Source: Tachypleus tridentatus (taxonomy: Eukaryota; Arthropoda; Merostomata; Xiphosura; Limulidae). Taken from it: 64,000 nucleotides of DNA. The translations under genes were made by a program, and so were the position numbers. Shown here one piece after another: positions 51,613-63,963 of the stretch; positions within the stretch are counted from its first letter, which is position 1, and every line of letters starts with the position of its first letter. Location: assembly GCF_004210375.1 (NCBI RefSeq), contig NC_134830.1:8990001-9054000 (forward strand), read 5' to 3'. The notes below the pieces were generated by a model. It had not been told where the DNA came from. It saw nothing but the letters and a program-made list of their open reading frames with translations, and did not search any database.

Positions 51613-52109
51613 TCAAACAAACAAATTAGAACTTCAAAAATACAGCTTATAACAGTATTTTCCATGTTTTATTAATAAGATTAATGATCATTATTTTTCC
51701 CATAAATATTTTTTATATAATAAAAATGCATATTAAGTTAGGAAAGGTTTGCACAGTAAGAACACAGTTCTGACTATATCCGATTCCAAACGGTCAGGTG
51801 CGTGTTTTGATCATTCAATTCATATAAAAACATGTCTCATAAAAGGCAATTAGGTATCATGAGTTACATGTCTTGTTATAAAATAAAACATCATAATCAA
51901 GATGAGGAGATTGACTGGTTAACTGTAAACATAAGAAGCCTGCGATTACTGTTTGACAACATGTCACCAGTTTCACATGATTTTTTGATGAAGTTCCTGA
52001 CATTAAACAAACAAATTGGTTTTCATTTTTTAATCCACCAATGTCATATATTAATTAATCAATAAATAAATTAGTCTTTATATACATTGATAATTTACTT
52101 GTATAAAAT

Positions 52110-52327
52110 GGATTGAATCCCCCATCACAACAAACATTCTCACCTTTTCAGCCATGGGGAATTATAATGTGACAGTCAATCCCACTATTTATTGTTAAAA
52201 GAGTAGTTGAAGAGTTGGCAGTGGGTGGTGATGGCTAGTTTCTTTCCTTCTAGTCTTGCACTGCTAAATTATGGACAGCTAGCACAGATAGCCCTCGTGT
52301 ATCTTTGCACAGAATTTCAAACAAACT
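52110..52327 (+). mobile_element. tRNA-derived SINE (family A), head-truncated, right-arm copy
   Basis: Inverted counterpart of 5754-5973, with the same truncation point and an identical block order. Confidence 0.85.
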
Positions 52328-52573
52328 TGTATCAAAATAATAATTAATAGCTTTGCTTCTAATTAAGACTTGTACAAAATTCACAACTAATTATTAAAAA
52401 AAATTGAAATGCAGCTTTATCATGAATTTTCTATGTACAAAAATAATATCAATTTAACAATAAGATTACCCATAACAATTTATAGTGGATACCTGAGCTA
52501 AACATCTTGTTCACTTTGTTTTGGAAGACCATTTTGTCACTTGCTTAGTAAATCTATGCAGTCAATATGAGAA

Positions 52574-53757
52574 GCCTGGCATGGCCAGATGATTAAGGCA
52601 TTCGAATTGTAATCCAAGGATCACTGGTTTGAATCTTCGTCATACCAAACATGTTCACTGTTTCATCTGTAGGGGAATTATACGAGGGATGTTCAAAAAA
52701 TACGCGAACTAACGTCATAAAAAAAAAAGTACTTTATTGAGAAGTTACAGGTCTGGGACCCCTTCAAAGTACTCTCCTCCCCAACGCACACACTTATCCC
52801 AACGGTGTTTTCACTTGTTGAAACAGTCCTGGTACGCTTCTTTTGTAATGTCCACCAGCTTTTTCGTCGCATTTGCCTTAATCTCGGGAATCGTCTCAAA
52901 TCTTCTTCCTTTCAAGAATCTTTTGAGTTTGGGGAACAAGAAAAAATCGCAAGGAGCAACGTCAGGTGAGAAGGGAGGGTGGGGAAGAACGGTGATCGAG
53001 TGTTTGGCCAAAAACTTACGAGTTCTGAGGCACAAATTTCGCAGCAACGCGGTGCATTTTCAATTTTTCGGTCAAAATCTCGTAACAAGATCCAACTGAT
53101 ATCCCACACTCTTCAGCAAGCTCCCTGACAGTCAGACGTCGATTTGCCCGCACCAGGGTGTTGATTTTGTCGACGTGTGGGTCGTCAGTTGACGTGGAAG
53201 GACGTCCAGGACGCTCATCATCTTCAATGGACTGTCGACTATCCTTAAAACGTTCATGCCACTTGAAACATGCCGTACGCTTCACAGCAACATCACCGTA
53301 AGCCGTGTTAAGCATAGCAAAAGTTTCAGTCGCAGGTTTTTCAAGTTTAACACAAAATTTCACAGCAAGTCGTTGCTCCTTCAGGTCATTCATTCTGAAA
53401 TCCGCCAAACGAAAAAATCGCACTTCACTTAAAACCGCGTAGTTAATGCACAAATGAAGATATCTGCAATCGGGAAATGGCGTCGTAATCAGCTGATATG
53501 TGCGAACCTAGCGACACCAAGCGGATTCCCCTGGAATCAACTGGAGCCGCGCAATTCAAACAGTCCGCGTGTTTTTTGAACAGACCTCGTAATATGATGA
53601 TCAATCCCACTGTTTGTTGGAAAAGTGTAGCCCAAGAGTTGGCGGTGGCTGGTCATGACGAGCTGCCTTTCCGTTAGTCTTACACTGCTGAACTAGGAAC
53701 GGCTAGTGCAGATAATTCTCGTGTATCTTTGCACAAAATTCAAAACAAACCAAACCA
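52574..53757 (+). mobile_element. tRNA-derived SINE (family A) split by a mariner, right-arm copy
   Basis: The head (GCCTGGCATGGCCAGATGAT, 52574-52680) and the body plus tail (53592-53757) flank the mariner at 52683-53589. Inverted counterpart of 4327-5506. Confidence 0.85.
52683..53589 (-). mobile_element. Internally deleted mariner transposon, right-arm copy
   Basis: It has the same ends, the same TA flanks and the same internal deletion as the left-arm copy. The frame from 53393 downwards (MNDLKEQRLAVKF) encodes the two HTH regions. The C-terminal DVAPCDFFLFPKLK follows directly, without the first two catalytic Asp residues. It differs from the left copy at a few residues (for example MKRTACF against VKRTACF, and FMDGRQ against FKDSRQ). 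Confidence 0.9.
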
Positions 53758-54412
53758 ATCAATCTCTAACTGTAGAAAGTTTTGACGCTGAAAGATTTTC
53801 AGAATTGAAGTGTTTGTGTATTTCGTTTTGAATAAGAATACTTGCATACCCATACATGTAATAATTTATCTTGGAGGAGTCTCCAGTTTATTATTACTTA
53901 TGTTACATATTTGAATTTCATTATTTATCAAATTTCTATTTGCCAACAAAATTGAAACCCAGTTTTCTTTCTTCATATAAAAGTATTTTGATATACAAAC
54001 AACAATACAATTTATAATAATTATCATACCTAATAATTTATATACAACACTTTTATAACTTAAAAGAATACTGAGTCTTATATCTGTTCTGGAACTAAAT
54101 CATCCATGAACCTTTATGAACAGGAAATTTATTATTTGTTGACACACCTAGTTTTAATGTGAGATTCCATGATGTTCAACAATGTTCGAAAACATGCTAA
54201 TGTTTTTGTAAAAGGAATATTGTTGAATCTTAACCTTCAAGAATCATCTACATATTAGAGAATAGGCAAGACGTGTAATACACATTTAACAATATACGTC
54301 ACATGCATCAAACGGAAACAAAACGTAGATATTAAAATAAATGTGCAGCAGTAAATTTTACAATATACATGCACATTCAAAGTAATCTGGTCAGCAAAAT
54401 CCTTACAGATCC

Positions 54413-54972
54413 GAAGAAGCCCTTGTACTTTCATTTGAAAATTCTGGCATAAAAATTTACAAAATCCAGAGAGCCCTGATGCTCCAAAAATAAATTAATC
54501 ACAGATACATAAAGGTGTGAACTGTAAAATAAAGTTTTATAAACAAAGATTTTCCTTATGATTTTACTCAACTAGACAATGATAATTTAATTTTGTCATT
54601 TTTATGCACATGAAGCCTAATTGCACTTCGTATACTTGGGTACAGTAACAAATCATTCATTACATGGAGAACATCCTAGTAAATATATTAATTATCAACA
54701 CTGGAATGAAATTTTATATATGTGTATATATTTTAATATTTATTTACTTGTAAGGTGAATTTTGAATTCTGCAAATATTTTGTGCTCAATTCGTGATCAA
54801 CAGCATACAAAGAAAATAGCTATTTGTAAGTTGTACTTTCAATATTTTAATTTTGGTGTTAATTGGAAGGGGTATTACTTTTATGTTCTAGAAAGTGGGA
54901 ATAATTACAATAACATTTACACTCAAGGTTATATTTTAAATGCCAAATGTATTTTTTTTTCTGCTGTGAGAA
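54413..54972. other. Spacer between the right arm and the U5 array
   Basis: AT-rich; no gene or repeat recognised. Confidence 0.5.
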
Positions 54973-55334
54973 TCACCTGCAACATCAAATTAAATTTTGC
55001 GTCTAACAAGATAATTAGTCTCACTCTGATATAACGTAACCGGAGTTTTAATGCGCTCTTCCAAAAATATACCGTTCCCTCTCTTTTCGGACGGTAAGAG
55101 CGAACTTGTCCACATTGTTATCGTTTCGAGAAGTTTGGTACGTTTTCCACAATACAATTGACATTCTTATTTAAAAACAAAAACAATGTAATAAAATGGT
55201 AGAACTTAAAAGTTTGATCACATTTTAAGAAGTATGAAGGTGAAATCGATATGACGATGTCTAATTCGTGTAACATCCACGAAACGTTTAGAAATTGTTA
55301 GTATAAGTAGAGGCGTTTGGGAAAAGTAACTTCT

Positions 55335-58300
55335 CGATAGAAAAACTAACAAATCTCGATAGAAGATTTCTTTAAATCTGACATTAATGAAACCATTTTA
55401 TGTAATATACACTTTAACAACCGGCTAACTATTCCGATTCTAGCCATATATTGCTCACCAACCAAAGATATCGACATTAACTTCCTTCAAAAATGTGTTA
55501 ATCGTAAACCCAAACCAATTATTATTGGAGATTTTAATTCACCGCACACAGAATTAAGGGGTAACAGAGACACACGCAGAGGATCGTGCATAAAAATTTT
55601 TATCTCTAGCAATAAAATGCACTTAATTAATGACAATACACCTACACACTTCTCAGCCGCTAACGGCTCATACGATGTACTCGATTTCATCATTGCACCC
55701 AAGGACATGGTTAACAGAATATCTAACTTTAAAGTGCATGATGAAATCACCAGTGACCACTTCCCCATGTCATGTATGATTCACCCGCGCCACCCTGCTG
55801 TGGCGTACGTGACTCCTTCCGCATACACCTACACTGAAACAGACTGGCTCACTTTTAATGCCTCTCTGGACTCATACCTACCCCATCCAATCGAACATGT
55901 AAATAACAAAGCAGAACTAGACAACTATGTTGATCAAATTACAGAAGCCATAAAGAAAGCCATAAAAAACACAATTCCTAAATCAAAAAAAGAAAACAAT
56001 CACTTATTCAATCGACTCTAACACCAGAAATTCACGCACTAATAATCAAACGCAAACAATTAAGACGAACACACTACATCACACGCGATCCACACATTAA
56101 AACAGAAATCAATAGAACAAATACAAAAATTAAACAAGAAATTAAAAAAGTTAGAGAAAACAATTGGCATAACTTCTGTAAAAACTTAGAAAAAACCAAG
56201 AACAATCCAAAAGAATTCTGGAAAAAAATTCAAGAGTATTGCTTCAGACAAAAACACAAATCACATGCTACAACATATCACACACAACAATAAAATCGCA
56301 AGGACGGACGAAGAGAAAGCTGACTATTACAAATCCTCTTTTAGCGATTTAAACTCAGTAAATTTCGACACACAACACCAACACCATGTCAACAACTACA
56401 TAAATACAAACCAAGCTTCATTCTCACCAGGATTTCCCGGCGAGACACTAGAAGCATACTCAAATTCAATCAATAGAAAAATAACCACAACCGAACTAAA
56501 GATTAATATCAAAAACTTGAAGAACACTTCCCCCGGACATGACCAAATACCAAATATTATTCTCAAAAAAAGTTCCACTCTCCTACTACAACACCTCACA
56601 AACATCATGAACATTTCACTAGCGACCGGGTATTACCCTGACACGTGGAAAAAAGCCATCATAACAACGATCCCCAAGAAACAAACTAACAGAACAAATC
56701 CAGATAATTTCCGCCCCATCAGTCTGTTAAGCTGCCTTGACAAACTGATGGAGAGAATAATCTCCAACCATCTCCTCCATTTTTGCGAATCGAATAACAT
56801 CCTTCCAGAATCTCAAAATGCCTCCAGAAAAAATAGACAAACAACAGATCACCTCACACGACTCACCGAATCAATCTACAAAGCTTACAACAACAACCAA
56901 GTAACCATCGGGGTATTCCTAGATGTCAAAAAAGCATTCGACAGCGTTTGGCACAGCGCCATCATATACAAACTAAATCACCTACAAATAAATCCCACGA
57001 TAGTCAAATGGATTTCAAATTTCTTAACCAATAGAACAGCACAAGTAAAAGTCAATAAAACTATATCCAAATTATTTAATATAACGGCAGGAGTGCCCCA
57101 AGGATCAGTCCTCTCTCCACTTCTATACATAATTTTCGTCAGTGACATACCTTTTCCAAATCTAACATACACACACAATTCACAATACGCAGACGACATC
57201 GCAATCTGGAGCACCTCCAGAAACCCAGTAATGGCCATGTCTCGCGTACAAGAATCACTAAACAACGTCTCAACATGGAGCAACAAGTGGAGGGTCGTGT
57301 TAAATCCGACAAAAACACAAGCAATCACCTTCTATAGAAAACTAAAGAAGCAAAGAAAAAATCTAGAAAAAATAAAACTATCACTTGGAAACACAACCAT
57401 TAACATGAGCAAAAACATCACATTCCTTGGCGTCACTTTCGACATAAAAGTAACATGGAAAAAATACATAAACAATATACACTCATCAATCAGAAAAAGG
57501 ATTTCATATCTAAAGACTATAACTGGTAAACAATCGAAATGCGCACCGAACACCATAATACAAATATACAAGGCTTACATCTGTCCACTAATAGAGTACG
57601 GATGTCAAGTAACATACAATATGTCAAACAACACACTCCAAAAAATCCAAGTACAACAAAACAGAATATTAAAATCCGCATTCAGTTTACCATCATTTAC
57701 GCCAACAAATTATCTACACCAAATTAGTAATTTACCAACTATAAGAGATAGAATAACAGAACTTTCTCTCAAATATTATCTAAAAGCAGAAAATAGAAAC
57801 AAACTAACGGCATCACTACACAAATTATCAAGTGCACCAACAAAATACATATCACCTTACAACATATTTCAAGAATCACAATCCACTCAACAAAGAATCT
57901 AAATAAATAAAATCCATGTTATTAACATGAATTCCTTTTTTTCAGGTACAGGGCACACGACAGGCAAAACTTTCGGCGCCTGTCGTGTGAAAGTGGGTTT
58001 TCTCGGGGCACTCCCGTTTCCCCCCACATCAAAATCTTCAGGCATTGGATTTCTAGATCCCAACCCAGGCAACTTTTGTGCCAGACCCTGAATCGGGCCG
58101 TTTGATTTGATCTGCATTTGAATGAATTACATTCATGTTCACATCTGCCTAACTTTTTCCTTTCGGGACAGGTCCCGGCCTTTCTTTCCACTGCTGCCTT
58201 TGCCTCCACCCAAAACAACATTTAGAGAGACATTCTCCACCTAAAAAGTCAAGAATAATAACGATAAGTAATTTATTAAAATAATTACAAAAAAAAACGC

Positions 58301-58437
58301 CACTTAATCTTAATAACAATCCACGAAAGGGGACGAAGAGGAACTACAAAGTTTTTGAAAACCTTAGTTGGAGAGAGAACCCTTCTGATTTCTCTCTCTC
58401 TAAACTGAACCCCTGCCACGTTAGTTTAGTTTAGTTT
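55335..58437 (+). mobile_element. Jockey-like LINE, 5'-truncated, inserted at the U5 gene start
   Basis: It begins inside the endonuclease domain (LAIYCSPTKDI, IIIGDFNSP, then SDHFPM near 55758). It continues into a reverse transcriptase (56265-57902) with DNFRPISLLSCLDKLMERII, FLDVKKAFDSVWH, GVPQGSVLSPLLY and the catalytic QYADDIAIW. The segment about 56015-56270 reads in a different frame, so ORF2 carries two compensating frame changes; otherwise it is well kept, suggesting a young insertion. The 3' UTR has a 12-bp perfect hairpin (57954-57965 with 57978-57989), the GTGGGTTTT...CCCCCCAC block, and a (TTTAG)n tail. A 10-bp target duplication, AGTAACTTCT, flanks it (55325-55334 and 58438-58447). 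Confidence 0.92.
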
Positions 58438-58447
58438 AGTAACTTCT

Positions 58448-58565
58448 ATGCTCAGGTTTCCCTTCAATTCGTATTAATCTTTCGCCTTTTACTAAAGATT
58501 ACCGTGGAGGGGAACATTACAAAGAGCCCATAGGCGAATTTTTCAAGTCTCACTTTTGTGAGACA
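58448..58565 (+). ncRNA. U5: U5 spliceosomal snRNA, copy 1 (canonical loop, separated from its promoter region)
   Basis: U5 holds the 5' and 3' exon ends together in the spliceosome through its invariant loop 1. Here the loop region CGCCTTTTACTAAAGAT equals the conserved U5 sequence. The flanking stem GTTTCCCTTC / GGAGGGGAAC pairs over 10 bp. An Sm site GAATTTTTC and the 3' hairpin TCTCAC-TTTT-GTGAGA follow; length about 118 nt (human about 116). A 3'-box-like GAATAAAAATAGAC lies at 58575-58588. The 5' end is set by alignment to ATACTCTGG of vertebrate U5 (here ATGCTCAGG). The LINE's right target duplication ends at 58447, so the normal 5' flank is now 3.1 kb away and expression from its own promoter is doubtful. 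Confidence 0.9.
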
Positions 58566-61019
58566 ACAATCTATGAATAAAAATAGACTTGAAGAAGCGA
58601 CTCTCCGGTCCACTTTTGTGGTGCATGAATTTTAGTGCGAATTGTCGCTCTTAGTATCATGTTTTGTTTCTCGATGAAATATTGGGAAAAGGAGAAACAT
58701 TTTTAATGTTAAAACATCTATCAGCCATTTCTTGTTTGCTTATTAGCATGAATTATTAGCGTTTTCGTAGAATAATTATAGGGAAAAATCAGTTAGATTA
58801 ACAACTTGTACTATATTGGAAAGCCAGTGCTTTTTCGTAATACTACGTTCCAATAATGACTTCACGAACAAATGTATAACCTGACATTGTTGTTAGTCTA
58901 TCTGCTGAAAGTATGAAACGAACAGACAACAAAACGTTTGTTGATTTCTTAGTTTAGAGTCTGCGTTTGTTAAAGCGGTTGTCTTTAATTGAACACGTTG
59001 CTGATAGAAAATTGCTAATTCGAAAACGATACGTGTTTAAAACTGAATCGATATTCGTTCTATGTTTTTATGCACATGGATCTCACACTGTGTGTCTGAA
59101 GCTTGTTTTAGACTTATTATACTCGCTAGTCACTTGTGAGATGTCACTGCACTTGGATTTCTTGTACCCACCGCGTCACTAAAAAATCGTAATGGAAGAC
59201 CCTAATGGAACTACCATTCTATCTGGATAAATGCATTTAGGCTTTCATGACTCCGTCTGTTTCGAGAACTAGGCCGTAACGTGACACACACACACTGAGT
59301 TTTTAACGTAAGCTACGTTTCAGTAATATATACTTGGCATCAGCGAGGAGAAATATGCGCATATTTCTCTTTCGGTGCATGAAAAGTTTAAACCTGTTGA
59401 ACATAATTGTCGTTGTGTTGTTTCAGTAAAACTGCAATATTCCGCGCAATAAATATCTGGGTTTTACAGATGTAAGAAAGGCACAACACTGTAATTTTAA
59501 ATAAATACATAATTAAAATGAAACAGTGGATTTTTATATGTTTTCCGTTCGTAAAATTTCTGCATCGTCTTTCTTTCTAGAAAGTGTGATTTTAAAAATT
59601 CGTATTTGAAATTGGTCTATTTATTTTGAATAACACGAAAATATTTTGTATTATATTGTGAGAGAATTATACACTGCTCGGAAGAAGGGAGCTCTTCTTT
59701 GAACTGTAATTCCCTGAAAAGTGCTCCACTTTGCAAAACTTCACTTGTCTGCAAAAATGGGATTTTCTTTGCGTTAAATTGCCTTGAGAAATCGACGCAT
59801 AGTTGCGTCTACAATGTATGGAAAAAAAGTGTCTCGGTTTTGCTCTCTGTTATGACTGCATTGGAAGAAAAGAGGGACATTGCGATAAAATACTGCGACT
59901 ACAGAGATAAGAAATGCGAATTCTCCACTGTCCTAAGTTGCTCGTATGCAAATCATGACACATAATAGCTCAACCAACAGTTTAAGAAGAAACTGGTTAC
60001 TTTCCTTATTGGTTAGACAAGAAGATGGCTTTTATTATTCTATTGTAGTTTTCTTTGAGAGGTATTTTAATGCATTTTCTTTTCAGAGTGACATTTTATA
60101 AGTATTTGTTTCGTATCTCTTCTAGTTAATTTAGTTAAAATCGTTTATTACTCAAAATACCGTTGTACTTTAATTTAAGAAACTTCGTCAACACATGTAC
60201 AAGATAATAGACAGTTAACGTGGACTTTGAATCGTTAAAACGTGAGCACACGTTCAAGTACTTTCGTGTCACGTGCACAGCAAAGAATAACGGAACACAA
60301 GCAAGAGTGGTAGCGGCCAAATACTAAAGATAATGACTTATGAAAACAGCATTCGAAGATACTTCTGTTTCTAGATTTCTCTTTGTAAGATTTAGGTTAA
60401 CGGCAGACGTTGTACACACCAAGCGATGTCCAACAAGGATCGCGCATTTTCGGACAAACTCGAACCCCTAAACTGTGATTAGACTTTGAGAAATCTTGGA
60501 CGTTGTTCTAACTAACGCCGTTTTAGGAGCATACGGGAAGAAATAAATACGTTTCATACAGTTGTTTAGTTATTGATGTTCCTGGTTATCATAAGATTAG
60601 AAAGTAAATTCCCAGATATTTGAGAAATTTACGCTTCAGTTATACAACTAGTTTTTCGATCAGAGTTAAATGGATTACTCCCGATTACATATAGCTTTTT
60701 TACTCTTAACTTTAAAGGCTATAATGCAGCAGAAACACCTAGAACATCAGATAAAATTTTGCGTCTAACAAGACAGTTAGTCTCACTCTAATATAACGTA
60801 ACCGGAGTTTTAATGCGCTCTTCTAAAAATACATCGTTCTCTCCCTTTTCGGACGATAAGGGCGAACTTGTCCACATTGTTATCGTTTCGAGAAGTTTGG
60901 TACGTTTTCTACAATACAATTGACATTCTTATTTAAAAAACAAAACAATGTAATAAAATGGTAGAACTTAAAAGTTTGATCACATTTTAAGAAGTATGAA
61001 GGTGAAATCTACATGACGA

Positions 61020-61096
61020 TGTCTAATTCGTGTAACACCCACGAAACGTTTAGAAATTGTTTGTATAAGTAGAGGCGTTTGGGAAAAGTAACTTCA
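61020..61096 (+). promoter_or_regulatory. Candidate snRNA promoter region of U5 copy 2
   Basis: The 75 bases before the U5 start contain TAATTCGTGTAACACCC (about -73 to -57) and GTATAAGTAG with TATAAG at about -33. Position suggests a PSE-like element plus a TATA-like box. Because the units are near-identical tandem copies, conservation between them is not evidence of function. The same flank in unit 1 lies at 55250-55334, on the far side of the LINE. Confidence 0.35.
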
Positions 61097-61212
61097 ATGC
61101 TCAGGTTTCCCTTCAATTCGTATTAATCTTTCGCCTTTACTAAAGATTACCGTGGAGGGAACATTACAATGAGCCTATAGGCGAATTTTTGAAGTCTCAC
61201 TTTTGTGAGACA
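61097..61212 (+). ncRNA. U5: U5 spliceosomal snRNA-like, copy 2 (short loop 1)
   Basis: Same architecture as copy 1: 5' end ATGCTCAGG, Sm site GAATTTTTG, 3' hairpin TCTCAC-TTTT-GTGAGA, and a 3'-box-like GGATAAAAATAGAC at 61222-61235. Loop 1 reads CGCCTTTACTAAAG, one T fewer than the near-invariant U5 loop, and the right stem strand is GGAGGGAAC, one base shorter than in copy 1. The 5' flank is intact, with TATAAG at 61064-61069 (about -33). It may be a variant, a pseudogene, or a homopolymer error in the assembly. Confidence 0.85.
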
Positions 61213-63846
61213 ACAATCTATGGATAAAAATAGACTTGAAGAAGCGACTCTCAGGTCCACTTTTGTGGTGCATTAATTTTAGTGCGAGTTGTCGCTCTTA
61301 GTTTTGTTTCTCGATGAAATATTGGGTATAAGAGAAACGTTTTAATGTTAAAACATCTGTTAGCCATTTCTTGTTTGCTTTCGATAATGATGGGGCATGA
61401 CAGCTATTTTACAGCTGACTGAAATAAATAAATTCTGGGAAATGTCCAACAGAGGCAGTCGGTAAATTCCTCTATGAGCCAATCAAAGTTAAGATCATTT
61501 GTGAAATGAATTATTAGCGTTTTCGTAGAATAATTATAGGGAAAAATCAGTTAGATTAACAACTTGTACTATATTGGAAAGCCAGTGCTTTTTTCGTAAT
61601 ACTACGTTCCAATAATGACTTCACGAACAAATGTATAACCTGACATTGTTGTTAGTCTATCTGCTGAAAGTATGAAACGAACAGACAACAAAACGTTTGT
61701 TGATTTCTTAGTTTAGAGTCTGCGTTTGTTAAAGCGGTTGTCTTTAATTGAACACGTTGCTGATAGAAAATTGCTAATTCGAAAACGATACGTGTTTAAA
61801 ACTGAATCGATATTCGTTCTATGTTTTTATGCACATGGATCTCACACTGTGTGTCTGAAGCTTGTTTTAGACTTATTATACTCGCTAGTCACTTGTGAGA
61901 TGTCACTGCACTTGGATTTCTTGTACCCACCGCGTCACTAAAAATCGTAATGGAAGACCCTAATGGAACTACCATTCTATCTCGATAAATGCATTTAGGC
62001 TTTCAAGACTCCGTCTGTTTAACTAGGCCGTAACGTACACACTGAGTTTTAACGTAAGCTACGTTTCAGTAATATATACTTGGCATCAGCGAGGAGAAAT
62101 ATGCGCATATTTCTCTTTCTGTGCATGAAAAGTTTAAACCTGTTGAACATAATTGTCGTTGTGTTGTTTCAGTAAAACTGCAATATTCCGCGCAATAAAT
62201 ATCTGGGTTTTACAGATGTAAGAAAGGCACAACACTGTAATTTTAAATAAATACATAATTAAAATGAAACAGTGGATTTTTTATATGTTTTCCGTTCGTA
62301 AAATTTCTGCATCGTCTTTCTTTCTAGAAAGTGTGATTTTAAAAATTCGTATTTGAAATTGGTCTATTTATTTTGAATAACACGAAAATATTTTGTATTA
62401 TATTGTGAGAGAATTATACACTGCTCGGAAGAAGGGAGCTCTTCTTTGAACTGTAATTCCCTGAAAAAGTGCTCCACTTTGCAAAAACTTCACTTGTCTG
62501 CAAAAATGGGATTTTCTTTGCGTTAAATTGCCTTGAGAAATCGACGCATAGTTGCGTCTACAATGTATGGAAAAAAAGTGTCTCGGTTTTGCTCTCTGTT
62601 ATGACTGCATTGGAAGAAAAGAGGGACATTGCGATAAAATACTGCGACTACAGAGATAAGAAATGCGAATTCTCCACTGTCCTAAGTTGCTCGTATGCAA
62701 ATCATGACACATAATAGCTCAACCAACAGTTTAAGAAGAAACTGGTTACTTTCCTTATTGGTTAGACAAGAAGATGGCTTGTATTATTCTATTGTAGTTT
62801 TCTTTGAGAGGTATTTTAATGCATTTTCTTTTCAGAGTGACATTTTTATAAGTATTTGTTTCGTATCTCTTCTAGTTAATTTAGTTAAAATCGTTTATTA
62901 CTCAAAATACCGTTGTACTTTAATTTAAGAAACTTCGTCAACACATGTACAAGATAATAGACAGTTAACGTGGACTTTGAATCGTTAAAACGTGAGCACA
63001 CGTTCAAGTACTTTCGTGTCACGTGCACAGCAAAGAATAACGGAACACAAGCAAGAGTGGTAGCGGCCAAATACTAAAGATAATGACTTATGAAAACAGC
63101 ATTCGAAGATACTTCTGTTTCTAGATTTCTCTTTGTAAGATTTAGGTTAACGGCAGACGTTGTACACACCAAGCGATGTCCAACAAGGATCGCGCATTTT
63201 CGGACAAACTCGAACCCCTAAACTGTGATTAGACTTTGAGAAATCTTGGACGTTGTTCTAACTAACGCCGTTTCAGGAGCATACGGGAAGAAATAAATAC
63301 GTTTCATACAGTTGTTTAGTTATTGATGTTCCTGGTTATCATAAGATTAGAAAGTAAATTCCCAGATATTTGAGAAATTTACGCTTCAGTTATACAACTA
63401 GTTTTTCGATCAGAGTTAAATGGATTACTCCCGATTACATATAGCTTTTTACTCTTAACTTTAAAGGCTATAATGCAGCAGAAACACCTAGAACATCAGA
63501 TAAAATTTTGCGTCTAACAAGACAGTTAGTCTCACTCTAATATAACGTAACCGGAGTTTTAATGCGCTCTTCTAAAAATACATCGTTCTCTCCCTTTTCG
63601 GACGATAAGGGCGAACTTGTCCACATTGTTATCGTTTCGAGAAGTTTGGTACGTTTTCTACAATACAATTGACATTCTTATTTAAACACAAAAACAATGT
63701 AATAAAAATGGTAGAACTTAAAAGTTTGATCACATTTTAAGAAGTATGAAGGTGAAATCTACATGACGATGTCTAATTCGTGTAACACCCACGAAACGTT
63801 TAGAAATTGTTTGTATAAGTAGAGGCGTTTGGGAAAAGTAACTTCA

Positions 63847-63963
63847 ATGCTCAGGTTTCCCTTCAATTCGTATTAATCTTTCGCCTTTACTAAAGATTAC
63901 CGTGGAGGGAAACATTACAATGAGCCTATAGGCGAATTTTTGAAGTCTCACTTTTGTGAGACA
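63847..63963 (+). ncRNA. U5: U5 spliceosomal snRNA-like, copy 3 (short loop 1)
   Basis: It has the same short loop, CGCCTTTACTAAAG, as copy 2. The right stem strand is GGAGGGAAAC, which restores full pairing with GTTTCCCTTC. Sm site, 3' hairpin and 3'-box-like sequence (63972-63986) are present. The 5' flank is like that of copy 2. The window ends shortly after. Confidence 0.85.

Larger units (their letters stand above)
50110..54412 (-). repeat. Right arm of the 4.3-kb inverted duplication
   Basis: Reverse-complement partner of 3673-7965. It contains, in inverted order, the LTR fossil (about 51185-51612), the truncated SINE (52110-52327) and the mariner-in-SINE composite (52574-53757). The inner boundary is soft: matching decays between about 50140 and 50105. 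Confidence 0.9.

Noticed and set aside
3673-54412. Inverted arms as terminal repeats of a giant transposon
   Set aside because: The enclosed block holds ordinary host genes with introns, no transposase or recombinase spanning it, and no target duplication was found at the outer edges.
58967-59965. Open frames repeated at 61726-62714 and minus-strand frames at 60135/62885
   Set aside because: They recur only because the whole unit is tandemly duplicated; one has a changed start between copies, and none shows a recognisable domain.
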